A stretch of DNA of 64,000 bases from Lentinula raphanica (Eukaryota > Basidiomycota > Agaricomycetes > Agaricales > Omphalotaceae), in assembly GCA_027919835.1 (NCBI GenBank), contig JANVFP010000032.1, forward strand, positions 124,001 to 188,000. Reading direction: 5' to 3'. The first letter of the stretch is position 1, and each line of letters opens with the position of its first letter. This document shows positions 45,690 to 58,918 of the stretch, one piece after another. The notes below the pieces were generated by a model that did no database searches, was not told the DNA's origin, and worked only from the letters and a program-made list of their open reading frames with translations. Both the position numbers and the translations under genes were made by a program.

Positions 45690-47205
45690 CTAAGACCCCT
45701 TTGAGAGAGCAGATTTCAGTCTTTGACGAAGAGGACTTTCAACTTCCGGGCTTTCCTCTGTCCGACTACTACTAACACTTGTTGCAGTCACCATTGCGAC
45801 ACTAGTCCGACCTCGATCTGGGCCATCTATGCCAGTATCTCCGTCTTCAACGATTTCTACCACTTCGTTTACTATCGCAACTCGCGTCCAACGTCGATAT
45901 CTTGTGTACTGAATTCAGAAGAGGCAGAGTCAGTCATGAGAGCAATTCTGTTTGATTCTTACAAACCTTGCCCATGCCACCTTTGTTGCTCCTTGCCTCC
46001 CATTTGTTGTCACCATAGACCCATCCATCGGCATCAGTAGCAATATCCTCTTCTTCTGCTTCGTCCTCGTCATTCTCAGGAGGTTGATGGTCGCTTTCTG
46101 CATTTCCAGGACTTTGAGGAGAATTGACTTCTTTCATTTTTCCGGCAGCCTTCATCAGTAGACTCGAACTTTCTTCCTTTACTGCAGGTACAGGTCTCTC
46201 AACTCGAGATACAGCGCCATCTTCTTTTTTCACAAGGACCCTCCATTCTGGTTCTTCCCATTTCCATGTCGCAGTCCGCTTCACTCGCCTTCCGTGACTG
46301 TCATGCAGATAGACCGAAGTAGGCTCCGGAAGAGTGAATGCAGCGGGCGGAGATACTGGCTGCAACGAAACCGAACACCAAGATGGTCTCTCATTAGGAA
46401 GTAATGCTGGAGAAAAGTCCAAACCCATCCACCATCGCTGATTTTCGTATATCGTGAATAGGAATCGAAGGGTGGTTCCCGGTTCCACTGAGTTTGATGC
46501 TCCAAGAGTCTGGTAAGACAGATTACGAGGGGGAAGTGGTTGACCAGTAAGTTTAGACTGAATATAATACGCCGTCCATCGAACCCAGGCGCTCTTGTAT
46601 AACGTAGTCCGGATAACAGATGCCCAGGGCGAGTTCCATGTTAGAGCCACAGTGCCAGCCAGAGAGATGAGGATTTGGAGAGGAACGTAGTAGGTGAGAA
46701 GAAGATACGGAGGGTACAAGATTGTGGAGACGCGGAGAAGGGTAGAAAAGGCAGGACGGGAGCTGGGTGCCAATCTAGGACCGAGACTTCGTAGAAGAGA
46801 CTGTATGGTTGTTAGATCTGAAATAGCCGTCTGCAGGTTGACTTCTGTGACCAGGGGAGCGGAGAAACGCGAACTTGTTGAGAAAGTGGTCACTGTGAGC
46901 GAAAGAAGGATTGCGATTGGGAGAAAGTATCTAGAGTCCAAGGTCAGATATACATACATTCAGAGTAGACGTGCTCACCGTAGAGTCGCATAAGACAGAA
47001 GACATACAGCCCACCAAGCGGCGAGGGCCAGCCAACTATCATACGACGCTGGACGTGACCAAGTCAGAATTTCGAGTGCATTCTTGACCAAAGAGATGTA
47101 TGGACCCAGCCGAACAAGTATGGAGGTCAGAGAAAATGGCACCGTATTTGTGAATTCATGAAGACTTGTCGTCGTCGTCGTCGTCGTCGTAGCCGATGAA
47201 GACAT
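45690..47205 (-). CDS. Dysferlin-domain peroxin (Pex23/Pex30 family)
   Basis: ER membrane protein of the Pex23/24/28-32 group that shapes ER subdomains for peroxisome and lipid-droplet formation. Exons 47205-46979, 46930-45967 and 45908-45690 join to 1,410 nt, 469 residues. An N-terminal reticulon-like hydrophobic region contains helices around YDSWLALAAWWAVCLLSYA, YFLPIAILLSLTV and PLQILISLAGTVALTW. The DysFN half (FTIYENQRWWMGLDFS...WCSV) and DysFC half (GWVYGDNKWEARSNKGG then YTRYRRWTRVA) follow, joined by an acidic linker. The start encodes poly-Thr from a CGT/GTC microsatellite. The ATG is 29 bp from that of Gpi18 on the other strand. Confidence 0.85.
47168..47190. repeat. GTC trinucleotide microsatellite in the peroxin N-terminus
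   Basis: Seven GTC units plus two bases, read on the minus strand as ACG codons, give a poly-threonine run just after the start of the peroxin. It keeps frame, so length changes would alter only the Thr count. Confidence 0.85.
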
Positions 47206-47234
47206 TCACGCGCGAATCATTAGGTAAGCGTCGA
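47206..47234. promoter_or_regulatory. 29-bp spacer between divergent start codons
   Basis: The peroxin (minus, ATG 47205) and GPI18 (plus, ATG 47235) starts are only 29 bp apart. A second in-frame GPI18 ATG at 47196 would even overlap the peroxin coding sequence. Core promoters must therefore lie inside the opposite genes or their leaders. Confidence 0.6.
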
Positions 47235-48442
47235 ATGACTCTCGAACGCCAACATACAAAGCGTCTTTTATTTCTCTCTTTTCTCTCTCGAACTCTCATT
47301 TACCTCTGTGCTTTCTGGATCTCCTCGTCATCGCCGCTCTTCGACGCGTCTCCCAATCTTGTGCAACTTTCAAAATGGTCGAAACCTCTGTTTCGCTGGG
47401 ACGTGTTCCATTTTGCGCATATAGCTGAACACGGCTACGTTTATGAGCATGAATGGGCCTTCTTCCCTGGTCTTCCATGGATCATGAGCTTTTCTAACAC
47501 CTCTGATGCTCTCCTCATCACATCGGTGGTAGCCATAGCTTGTGATACGACAATAGTGTTGTACCATTTGACATTACACCATTTCGGCTCGCCCAACTTT
47601 GCTTTTCTCGCAGCCCTTCTCTCGCTGTTGTCCAGTAGTCCGGCGGCTCTACGGCTTGCACCATATAACGAGCCTTTCTTCACGTATCTGTCGTACAGAG
47701 GTCAGTCAATCATCTTGCATCAAAATCACGCTCATCGAATGTTTTAGGCTTGTTGTTCTGTGCACAATCAAAATGGTTCTTTGCTACGATCTGTTTCTGC
47801 CTCGCGACGACCTTTCGATCCAACGGAATTCTACTAAGCGGTTATATCCTCTGGGGTCTATTGGTCGAACCTTTGCTCACAACAGCGATCACTTCAATGC
47901 GTTTGGACGTATATGTCAAATCCATAGCATACTCTGCAATGATATTCGCACCTTTCATATATCACCAAATGACTGGTTACTTGGCTTTTTGCACTGGGGC
48001 CGCTATGAATACTCCGTCGTGGTGTACCCAGTCACTTCCTCTCATCTACTCCCATGTGCAATCAACCTACTGGAACGTTGGGTTCTTGCGTTACTGGACT
48101 TGGGCCCAACTTCCCAACTTCCTCATTGCTGCGCCTCCGTTCATGGTCATCTTTGCATACTCTGTGCTCATTTTGCAAAGATGGACGAAAGGAGATAGCT
48201 CAAAGTCGGTGGTAGCAGTTGTACCTCATGCGATTCACGCATGTGTATTATGTTGTATGCTGCTATTCAACTCGCATGTACAGATTGTACTCCGTCTGGC
48301 GCCTTCTATGCCGCTGCTGTACTGGGCTGTTGCATGGCTGGTCATGGACCATGCCAGAGTGGCAAAGTGGTGGGTGGGATGGTCGATCATCTGGGGTTCG
48401 CTTTCCATTTTGCTTTGGAGTACTTTTCTGCCACCGGCGTAA
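47235..48442 (+). CDS. GPI18: GPI mannosyltransferase 2 (PIG-V / Gpi18)
   Basis: ER multi-spanning mannosyltransferase that adds the second mannose to the GPI-anchor core, using dolichol-phosphate-mannose. Exons 47235-47700 and 47748-48442 join to 1,161 nt, 386 residues. The catalytic lumenal loop is recognisable: WDVFHFAHIAEHGYVYEHEWAFFPGLP (given here as two motifs, WDVFHFAHIAEHGY and EHEWAFFPGLP), with the Asp of WD and the FFP motif typical of PIG-V. Further on NEPFF and the conserved FRSNGILLSGYILWG are present. At least eight hydrophobic helices are seen. An alternative ATG at 47196 would add 13 residues. Confidence 0.92.
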
Positions 48443-48685
48443 AATCATTGTATTCGTAACAATAATCACGGAACTTACAACTGTGTGATAGTAATACAAC
48501 CATATAAATGAATTCATAAGTAAAGGTGAATGTCATAAATGAGGTCCCCACAGCAAGAAAACGAAGGAAAGGGTTGAAAAGGGTTGAGATGGGGTAAGTA
48601 TCAAAGCATTGTCACAAGCAAATTATTTGTTCATCGTCAAAGTTTTTGTCCGTGCATGCGACTTTTCAGAAAGGTTTCCAACTCT
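48443..48685. other. Convergent 3' spacer
   Basis: These 243 bp between the 3' ends of GPI18 and the DUF3712 gene show no gene. Confidence 0.5.
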
Positions 48686-51600
48686 TCACGAAAGCGACGA
48701 CGTTGAGGTTGACACTGTGGAAGCGGAAGCCATTATCGATGCTGCGGGTGTGAGAGGGGCATTTTCTGTCGCACTTGTAGCTGTTATAGTAGTTGGTGAC
48801 GATGTCGACTCTTCGCTACTACTGCTCGCACTCGATTTGGCCACTTCAGCTGTCGTAGCGGTCGATCCAGTTCCTGTTGTGTTTGTGACAGTAGTGGAAG
48901 GCGCTGATGAACTGCTAGTCACCCCAGTAGTGCTGACAGAAGAGGCACTCTTCAGTGCACTAGATCCAGAAGCAGTGCTACTAGTGCTACCCGAAACAGC
49001 ACTTGAAGAGGCATTCATCTGCTCAGCCTGAGCTTTCAGCTCGACCAGGGTGAGGCCAGCAACATCCAAATTGTATGTTGTTGGTACGTCCGATTGGTTG
49101 ATCTTGAGCCATGGCAGCGTATATCCACCAATGCCAACCTGGATCGTGTTGGCGGCTGCGACATCTAGGTTTTCTCCGACGATTCCTAGCGAGGCGATTG
49201 CTCCCTGCACGAGTAACACATGATCGATTTCACCAGAGTTCACTGTCTGTCCCGCTGGGATGATGTAGGAATCGAATGTGGTGGTGAACTGAGCATAGAC
49301 TGTGCCGTCGATACTGCCAGTGGATTGGATTCCCAGAATTTGTAATTCAGCGTCGGTGGGGTTGAAGATCTGAGAAAAGAGAAACAGATATTGGATAACT
49401 GCAAACTGCCGCTTGCGATACAACTCACATCAACGTTGATCGAAACTTCGTTTGTCACCAGAGAATCTAGAGTTATTGTGACCAATATGTCCTTGATCAA
49501 AGTCTGACCCATTCCTACGTACGATTCAGTTGAGGCAAGAAACAGACTTCGATAAGAATTACCTGGCAATGATGTACTGAGGCTAAGGCCAGAAAGTGCT
49601 TCTTTCAAAGAATCGATTGGCGTGCTGTCACTATCACCCTTGATGCTCAATGGCAAGTTCTCAGTACTAGTCAAGAAATCGGCAATGAAAGCCTAACAAG
49701 GCTTTTGTTCAGTCCACTGTCATGATAGTCATTAAGCTATACCGTACCTGTGCCACTGAATCATTTGAGTTTGAGGGCTCGTAGTGGAACTCTGAAGGAA
49801 TTGCATTTGTTCCGGGTACAAGGTCGAACGTCTAAGCGATACTATCAGATTGATACAAACGATATGCAGATGCCAGAAACCACTCACGTTGATAGCAGCT
49901 CGTCCGATCATAGTGCCTTCGTAAAATACGGGGAGTGCTATGTTTATCGTGTCAAGAGAGATATTGGAAGGACTGTACTGTGATCAGAACAATAATGATG
50001 CTGATGTGATCAATGCCTACTTCTCTAGAGTCGTAGTCAGAGGAGCCACAACAAACTCGTTGCCTCCGCTTCCTCCACTTCCAGTAACGGTCACATTACT
50101 CAAGCTTGCTTTTCCTCCAAATGAGTTGATTCCTAGGCAAGTTATTGATATGAATGACGCTCCAGCTAATGCACAACGTACCGCTCAAGCTCGACGTGAC
50201 ATTGAAGGGGATACCGGAGATCGGAACATCACCAATTGCTGTCTTCGCAGTTACATTGGCAGTACCATCCAGACCGAGAGAAACAGAGTTTGAAAGCGTT
50301 ACGGCCTCAAACAATGCATTGAAAGCATCGTTGTTGAGCGATTTCAAAAGCTCGTTGCTCCAAGATATGGGGAGGTCAGCTATGTTGCCCGTAGAGACGC
50401 CACCAACAGTATCAATCATCGGGAGAACGAGCTGAGATAGGGGGTGAGCGACAGCAAGAGCATGAGGGATGGAAATTTACCTCTGCGATATCCACACCAC
50501 TTGAACTCAATATGATGTCGGTGGCCGATTGAATGACTTGTAAAGAGAAACCGAATGGATTTTTATATGTGGCCGAAGTCAAGTTCGAACCAGTAGCAGG
50601 ATCGTACGCTTCGCTATCATCATCGAGAGTGACGGCAAGATCGGCAAGAGTTATTGATTGAATGACCTGGACGAATATCATGGCCGTTACATTCAAATTG
50701 AGTTAAAGGATACTACCAACCTCAAACTTCTGGCCGGGAAGTATCACGTTGAGCGATAGAGTTGCAAAAGCAGTACTGAGCCAATCAACGGTGCCAGAGG
50801 AGCTGGAAGGTTGCACGGAAACACCTTGAGCAACGAGTGTTATGTTATCTCCAGCTAGGTAGTCTGAAAAGAGCTGTCCGATGACGTCCAAGTCAGAACC
50901 AGACTGTGGTAAGATACGGCCGTCAAGATGTGTAGTGGTAACTGCATCAGCAGCAAGAAACAAGCTATTTCCCGTCAAAGCTAAGTGCGGTATCAGCTGA
51001 TGAGACTGCAAATGTGAGGAGAGATTAGAGTGTACTCACGTCCAACCAAGACATCGTCAAAGAATGAGTTAAATGTCACAGTCCCCAGATCAATGCCTAG
51101 CTCTACAGTGAAGGAAAATGACGTTTGAGTAATGTGTTTCACGACAAGATTATAACTCTCACGGGCAGGCGAAGGGATTTGAGCATCAAGATCGATGGTT
51201 ATACCGCCTTCATTAGAGTCAGATGGGAGCTCAAAGTTACTGATAGTGACACCGGGCAGTCCGTTGAACGCATTGAAGGATACGTTCTTGGTTAGCGAAA
51301 CGTTGTCAAATATGGTTCCTACTCGTTCATGAGCTTGAATGCACAATGAGTATGTGATATGATCATGCCTAATGCAACCAGCTGCACTTTGGGCGATGTA
51401 ATCGTCCATGTAAAGCTTGGATTGTGCAGCAGGAACGTTGCGAAATTTGTGAATCTATGATATGATCTGTTGGGTTTCTCGGTTCTTCGACTTAGCAGCT
51501 TGGAAACTCACAGGTCTGAATCAGTAATAGCAAGTGTTGCGCTGGTCTCATAATCGGGTACTCCGGCATTGGCGGCGGCACAAACTTGAAACCTATTTCA

Positions 51601-54600
51601 ATGTCTCATTTTCATAAAGAAGGGAATGCGCCTACCTGGTGGGAGTGATATGGTCGCTATCGGTTGGCCTTCCCAAAGGACCCTGTACAAATGACTGATC
51701 AGTAATCAGGATTGATCACTTGGGTATTCAGCACCCACTCTACAGGCTCAGTGAACGTGATCAATGCATCAAGAGGTCCTGTGTCCGTCAAAGAACCCTT
51801 CAAAGAGAGCGAGAAGCCTTCGTTCGAGATATCCCTGATAGGGGTATGTCACAAATTACACTTTCTCCATGTTCCATAGGAAGACGAACGATATATTAGC
51901 CAGACTAAAGCTCAGCTGTGCGTTGTCTACGAAATGCTGGGCAACGGGCCCCGCAACTGCGCCTATCAGAAATAGTGCTGTATCGTCGGTCTGGTAGAAG
52001 GACCTTGTTATAAGCTATGATATGATATCGAGAAGATGGTACCCACAATAGCTTCGACATTATGCTGTGCAAAAGCAAGGTTCGTAGCATCTGGGAAAAT
52101 GGTCAAGTCGGTCTGGAAAGAGATGTGCCTGCAAACGTACAATCATCCAGCTTGAGGGAGGATTGAACAGCCAAATCGACTTTCAAATTTTTCAAAGAAC
52201 TCAAGATTGCATCGTCGAAGTCAAACTGGTTGCCGCTGGTGAGAGAAAAGTCAGAAGGCTGAGCGGCAAGGGCTGATCACTTGGAACACACACCTAACAC
52301 ACGTCGGGCTCGAAGTATCAACAGACGTGTTGACCTGAACAGAATAAGCTTTGTGAGGTCTCTAACTCAATCGTCACGGCTCACTGGTGGTTTGAAGTCC
52401 GGATTATCGATAATGAATTCGAAGATATCGACCAAGGGGCCTAGGTCGACGCCGTTGGCTTGTGCACCTGATTGTATGAGGTCAACGATAGAAACTGGAT
52501 CGAGGTTGAAGTTGAATGGAAGCGTAGGCGATGTGATATTGCTGTGGCCATCTGCGTGTATCGGGTTCGAAGTTTCATCCGCGTCAATATTTCCGAGGAT
52601 GATGTTTTGGTACGTAGCAATGGCACCAACGGTAAGAAGGTTGATGCTGGCAGTAAATGGGTTAGCTAGCGTGAAGGTAGCTTCCGCAATTCCTGTAGAT
52701 ACTATGTCTGTAGGGAAGACAAGGGAGGCTGACGATATTAAAGATTGATTGAGTGCCGGAATCGTTACAGGGCTCAAATGTATCTCCGACATGGCTTCTT
52801 GAAGTGACTGAATTGGTGTAGAGCTCGTACTGCCCGCGATTGAAGTGTCGGAATTGACGCCTTGCAAAAAGTTCTCCAGGAGAGTTTGTCCAGTTGAGAC
52901 AGCATCGCCTTGAGGAGAATAATGTACGTCTATCGAGAAGAACATCAGTGTCCTAACCATTGAGTACTAATGCAAAGGACACTTCAGCCTACCAATTGCA
53001 TAGTTTGCAGTACCAGGAACGATGACGAGGCCATTCTAAAGTACGATGAGGGCGAAGTTCACAGCATGATTCAAGTGACTTAACCAGAACTGCGGATCCA
53101 ATTGTTTGTTCCCTGTACACAGAAGTGAGCACCATTCGTTTGGATGTATGTCTATCAAACTCACTCAAACTGCAATCCAAACGATACATCACCCGCGCCT
53201 GGAAGATATGAGAGATCAGCTCGTCGATTGACAGAAACTTTCAACTCACCTATGGTCAAATTAGACGGGTTGGTAAGTGGACTCGAAACTTTGATCAGGA
53301 GATAGTCCGGGAAGCCATGATTCACATCTAGGTTATTGACTGTGACCGGTTCAGTATCTAATCCTTGAAGGCCCGCGATGGTTGTTTTTACAGAGAAGGA
53401 GATGTTTGTCAAAGATAAAAGTCCCACGGCAGTCGAAGCATCAGCATTGGCAGCGCCAGAAAGACCCATAGTGACTGATGTTCCGACAGTAGTTTCAGCA
53501 AGAAAATCATCGAAGACACTTTCAGCTCCATCGACCACTGCGAACGGAACGTCACTAAAAGTCAGAGATATGATCCTTGTGTCGACATCCGTTTGGGAAG
53601 GCCCTTTTGGGATTGATAGTTGAGCAAAAGGTTTCCCTCCTGTCGCCACGGTGATGTCCTGTTGTAATGCGACTATGTCGATCGGGAACCCAAAGGGAAT
53701 GGTGAAAGCCGCAGTAGTGGAGTTACTAGACGTTGGGGGGTCATACGCTGTTGCCTCCGAGAACTGAAGGTTGAGTTCATTGAGAATAATGGATTGTATA
53801 ACATCTAGAACCCCCTGATTAGGAAGACTCGTCTCAACTTCCAGCACGGTAATGGCTTCATTCAGCCATTGGACCTATATCAAGCGAATGTTCCTCAGTC
53901 ACTTGAGAAAAAAAGAGTTAGACGAGGACGCACGTCAGAAGGGCCAGCGCTGGCACCATACACTACCAAATCGCTATTCAAGCCATGGACAAAGTTGTTG
54001 AAAACTTGAGAAACAGCAGCGAGCCCATCGGATGAAATTTGGGGTATTAGACGCCCGACGAGGGCAAGATTGCTAGTAGATTCAGGGAGCAGGGCGACGG
54101 ACCCACTCGAGACAGGTGCAATCAATTGGTTATCGGCAAAGCTGTTGAATCCAAGAGAACTGAGCTCGATTCCAACTTGAGACGGCTGAATCGATATTCT
54201 CAGTACGAGCATGAATCTCGTGACAAATTTGCACTGACATTCTCTACTGAAGCATTCAGCGTCAGATGTATTCCCCCATCGGGATCATTCGCTGGGAGGT
54301 CAAAGGATCGAATCTGAACGCCATCTTTCAATCCATTAAAGCCCTTCAACGTGACTGATTTCGATGTCAATGATATTCCAGAAACCTCGATTCCAAGAGC
54401 AGAAACTGTATCACAAGAAGTAAACTTTAATTCCGTTGATTATCGTGGTCCCAGATCACTCACCTGTGAGATTTTCACCAGAAATCACCCATTCGAATGA
54501 TTCCTCAGTAAGCAGAGTCTAGAAAAATTGTCAGTCAAAGCAAGAGGAGATGTTAGTTGAATTTCTGACCTTCGTGAAGTCTGTAAGGCTATCAACATCC

Positions 54601-57600
54601 GCTACACTGAATGCGGAGTTGACATTGATTTGCGCCCCTTGGTCTCCTATGACGGAGACATTTTCCATCTGAAGCGTCCCGAGAGTCTTACCAGACCATG
54701 CCACCGTGAGGCCTTGAGGGAACGCGATTGTTGCATCGACTACAAAAGAGGGGTACCCATTCTTATTCACGCTCTTGGTAGATCTGAGCACGTTACTACT
54801 CACAAGGCCCAGCATTATTAATGCTTCCATTCAGAGCAGTATCTAGTCAAGGGATTAAATCAAGGTAGGTACATCGTCGAAAGTTTCCACTCACTGAACG
54901 AGGACTGTTGAGGGTTTGAAATGATTACTGCGTCGATGCTACAGTCAACTGATATCAGAGCCCATAACAAGATCGATGAAAGGAATGGTAGTTTACCCCA
55001 GACCGGCTCCTCCTACGATCTTTTGTACAATGGGCTTCGCCAAAACAGGAAGGATGAAATCGAGGCTGCTGTCCGTTTCTGTTGGCAAGCCGGACTGAAA
55101 GTAGTTCAGAACAGCATTGTATTCGCCTTCGGTAAGAATCAGGATACAGATCAACCACGCAGTTCAAGCCACCACCCGGCTTACCTATAGTGACATCCAC
55201 AGTGAGATTTACATCCGATTTCAACTGCTTGAAAGCTGTTTGCACAAAGTCGGGCAACGTGAAGTTTCTAAAAACGTGCAATCAATACGTTGCCCATAGA
55301 ACAATGTTCCAAGGACGAACTTGAATAAGCTAGCATCTGACTCGGTAGACACAGAGGGTCCTGTCGTCATCAAGTACTCATATCCACCTAATGAAACAAT
55401 GCCGTCGAGGGGAGCAACGTCCTCGTCAGCCTCCACGGCGAGCGCTCTCGTGACGGTAAACAGAGCGTTGGGATCGAAATTCATATTCAACGGAAGGGTA
55501 GGAGAAGTCGTATTCGACTTGCCGGCAGAAGTAAAGTTGGTGGAAGTCTGTATCGTGCCAAGATTGATCCCGAATGTCGAAACAGTGGATTGGATGCCAG
55601 TCACGTCTAGATCCGCAGTGAAAGGATTAGCCAGGCTAACAGTCACATCGCTAATGTTGTTCGTGACGCCCGTGGTTGACAAGACTGTCGGGTTTGGTGA
55701 GATATAGGACGTCGAGACCGTTCTCAAAACGAAATTACCTTTCAGTGAAGCTGTGTTCAATAGATCTGTCGTAAGAGCCGGAAGGGTGAGTTCAATATCC
55801 AGCGTCTCAAATGCTTGAGTGAGTGAAGCAACGGCAGTACTACTTTCGAAACCAATGATAGCGAGCTGAACATCTTTAGAGTGATTCAATTAGGGAATTC
55901 ATTTGACAAAAGGATGTTCGACTAACCTTGTTTTCCAACGAATTGATCAAGTGTCTCCTGAGCTTGTGGATTACTGTTCGACTGAATGATGAGATGATTG
56001 TGAGGAACTGATGTCAATCACCGCGAGCTTGGTAAAATATCCTTACAGCGAAAGTAGATTGGGCCACGATCGAGTTATTTCCCATTATCAGATTGAGGTC
56101 TGGGAGTAGAGCCGTTCCCAACACGGCACTATCCCTAGTCAATTGCATAGCTTGAAGATGGTCAGCAACAGATCTCCTTTCAACAGCGGTACTCACTAAG
56201 ATCGCCGGTGGATAGATTGAGATTCGAAGGATTGACGATAGAAACTGAAAGGAACAGATATCAAGAACCTGTATGCAACATCAAATAGGACGGCTCAACC
56301 ATTGATATTTAGTGTTATCCCTTCTGTGGTTCCTCCTATAACATCTACGGACTGTATTGTCGTCAATCCATTCAGGCCTTGCAGTCCATCCAACGAAGAC
56401 GGGACATTGAATTTAATTGGGTCCAACGTAATTTGGCCGATACTCAAGTTTGCAATTGCGCGCGAGTGACCCACCAGTTGGAAGTCCACCGAAGGAAGAC
56501 TTGTGATATTGGCATCTGGTACCGTGGAACGAGATAGTAAACAAGCGGCTTCACTATAAAGGAATTGGGAGACTCACTGAACTGGGAGAAATTGGGATGC
56601 TCAGGGTCGGGAACGCTCAGATTCGTATTTTCGATGGTAATATTGATGGTACCCGCAGTGAAGGTCGAGTTGACCACCTCGATTGAAGATGTAGATGCAC
56701 CTTCCGGCTACCAGCACGGGTTAACTTGAGAATACAAAAAGATAGAATGACTTGATTCAAGTACTCACGGTTGAGAGTCCGGCAACAATGTCATCACCAT
56801 TCGTGATGTTGAACGAATTCTGGATTTCAGATATAGCAACAGAAAATCCAAATGGTAATTCTGGAAACATCCTCATCAGTATTGACGAACGTTTCATCTC
56901 CTGCAGAGATACTCACGAAGTGACGCTTGCACAGATTGACTTTGTGCGCTAGGTGCCCATGGTGTTTCTTCAGCGAACACCAGGCCCAGATTACCGATGT
57001 CAATACTTTTGATGGGAGAGATGGCGCCTGATAGCGAGACGAATGGAACGTGCAATTGCAATGCCTCCAATCCTTGGCTGAGCCATGATATCGCTGTTCC
57101 GTCTGCCTGCAAAGTGGATTTTCCAGTGGCAATCACATCCGAACTGTCGCCGTTAAGATAATTGGTGAAGAGCTCAGAAACAACCGTAAGGTTATTGTCT
57201 CCGCTTTGTGGTATCAAAGTTCCCGAAAGTGTGATGTCATTCTTTGCTGCACCGGTCTACGATTTGAAGTTAGCATGTGGCATGCCTTGAATTGGAACCA
57301 GGAAGAATACTGCACTGACAATCACTGTATTGGAACCGCTACCTGTACCAAGGAAGACATCTTTGTACGAAAGATCGAATACGACGGTTCCAAGATCCAA
57401 TGAGAATGGACTGCAAGTTGCGTTCGATACGCTATTCGCAAGGTGAAAATAGCAGGTTACGCTACCTGGGATTGTTGAGCGAAGTAGTAGCTTCGAAATT
57501 GATGCCACCGGCAGGATTGTCGCTCGGAAGAAGCAAATTGGTGAGGTTGACGTTATTGTTGAAACTATTGAAGCCTGCATCAAGTATGTATATCGTACAA

Positions 57601-58635
57601 GATCACAGAAAGAAATGGACTAGACGAAGCCTACCGTTGAGCGTCACAGTTTGGTGGAACTTAATCCCTTTCGAGACGGGAAATTTGGCAGCCTGCACAT
57701 GAAGATCGTTACTGGTCAATATCCAAGTGAAATTGTTCGAAGTAATCATATGCGCTGCAAATTGGCCAAACACAGACGAATCCATAATATGGAAGCTCGT
57801 GTTCTGATTGATCGTTGCTCGTTTGTGGCTTGAGGAGATGTCCCCTAAAGTCATGTTCCCGATTGTGGTTTGCGATCCATTGGGTTGCGCCCATTGCACG
57901 ATTATCGGTTGAGTAAAGTGTATCTTCGCAGGGATGATCCCAGTGTGCGAAACCTGAAAATCGGGTTAGACTTGACACACTTGGCAGAAGAACAACTCTT
58001 ACCGATCCCTGTAAGGCCAGGTTGAAGCTGTTGTAACTCGATCAGTCCAAATCAAGAGATGAATCAAAGCGCGTACCTAGTGTTGGTTGGATTGCTGATG
58101 GTGGCCACACTAACTCCAAGAACACTCTTGTTTATGACATCTTGTACGATTGCTGTAACGACAGGGAACTTTCTCAAGAAATCAGGGGAAGGATGTCTTT
58201 CTGAGAAGGAAAAAAAGTACAGACCAAGAGAACGAAGATCAGGACGATTCCCAGTGGAATAAGAATTGCCTGGCTAATGATGAACTTGCGCCTTTTATAG
58301 AAGGGAACATGAGGTTGAGCTGGCGGGGCTGCAGCGGCGTCTGTGTTCGGGGCATCTGCTCCTTGGACATCTGTGGTTTGGACAACCGCGCCTTCGCCAG
58401 CGGCCAGTCCTCCTTGAACACCAGCCGGTGTGGTTCTTGCTATCTCATTCTCAGAGAAACGGGAACCTGCTGGGGGTCTGGCATGGGCTAGAGCAATATG
58501 AGTAAATGAACTATTAGAAGGAATATGAAATAACGTACTAGCGAGTCCTACTTGAGAGTTCAAAGATTCTGCACTAGCCAACTCCTGGTGATAAATGCCA
58601 CTACTCCTCCTGGCTGGACCATTGGTCTCCTCCAT
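48686..58635 (-). CDS. Giant DUF3712 (Tag1-like) single-pass membrane protein
   Basis: Fungal DUF3712 family; its yeast member Tag1 is a vacuolar membrane protein needed to end autophagy. The gene starts at ATG 58635 and ends at 48686 through some 25-30 short exons; I checked many but not all junctions, so length is roughly 2,700-2,900 residues. A cytosolic N-terminus of about 100 residues precedes PFYKRRKFIISQAILIPLGI (basic flank plus membrane helix). The rest is lumenal, rich in N-glycosylation sites, and built of three super-repeats of about 3.1 kb. Recurring landmarks are LP-x4-GGI (at about 57.5, 54.3, 51.2 kb), a LIPQS-like motif (57.2, 54.05, 50.9), WLS-x4-L-x-L (57.1, 53.9, 50.8), PFGF (56.85, 53.7, 50.55) and NPFT (55.6, 52.65, weakly 49.35). 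The C-terminus is a Ser/Thr-rich tail. Confidence 0.8.
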
Positions 58636-58918
58636 ACTAGACGCGTATGTTCAATCGTTGGCACGCGTTAAGAGTCGGGTCGAACAGTAAGCGGAAGGAG
58701 ACCACAAGCTGGCGCGCGGAGAAACACGAGAAAGAACCGACTGGAAAAGATGGGACTCGGCTGTTTTGTAGGTGCCATAATGAGTCTTCTGTACCCCAGA
58801 CAAATCTATAGATTGACAGGATATATTCCCTGAACCACATGGTGAAGTAAGTGGTATCACGCGCTTGGATGGAAAGAAGGAGAGAAAATATATTTGACCG
58901 TACGACCGGTCCTTGAAT

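Noticed and set aside
54921..55190. Plus-strand 89-codon frame inside the DUF3712 gene
   Set aside because: Antisense to repeat-unit exons that carry the conserved family pattern.
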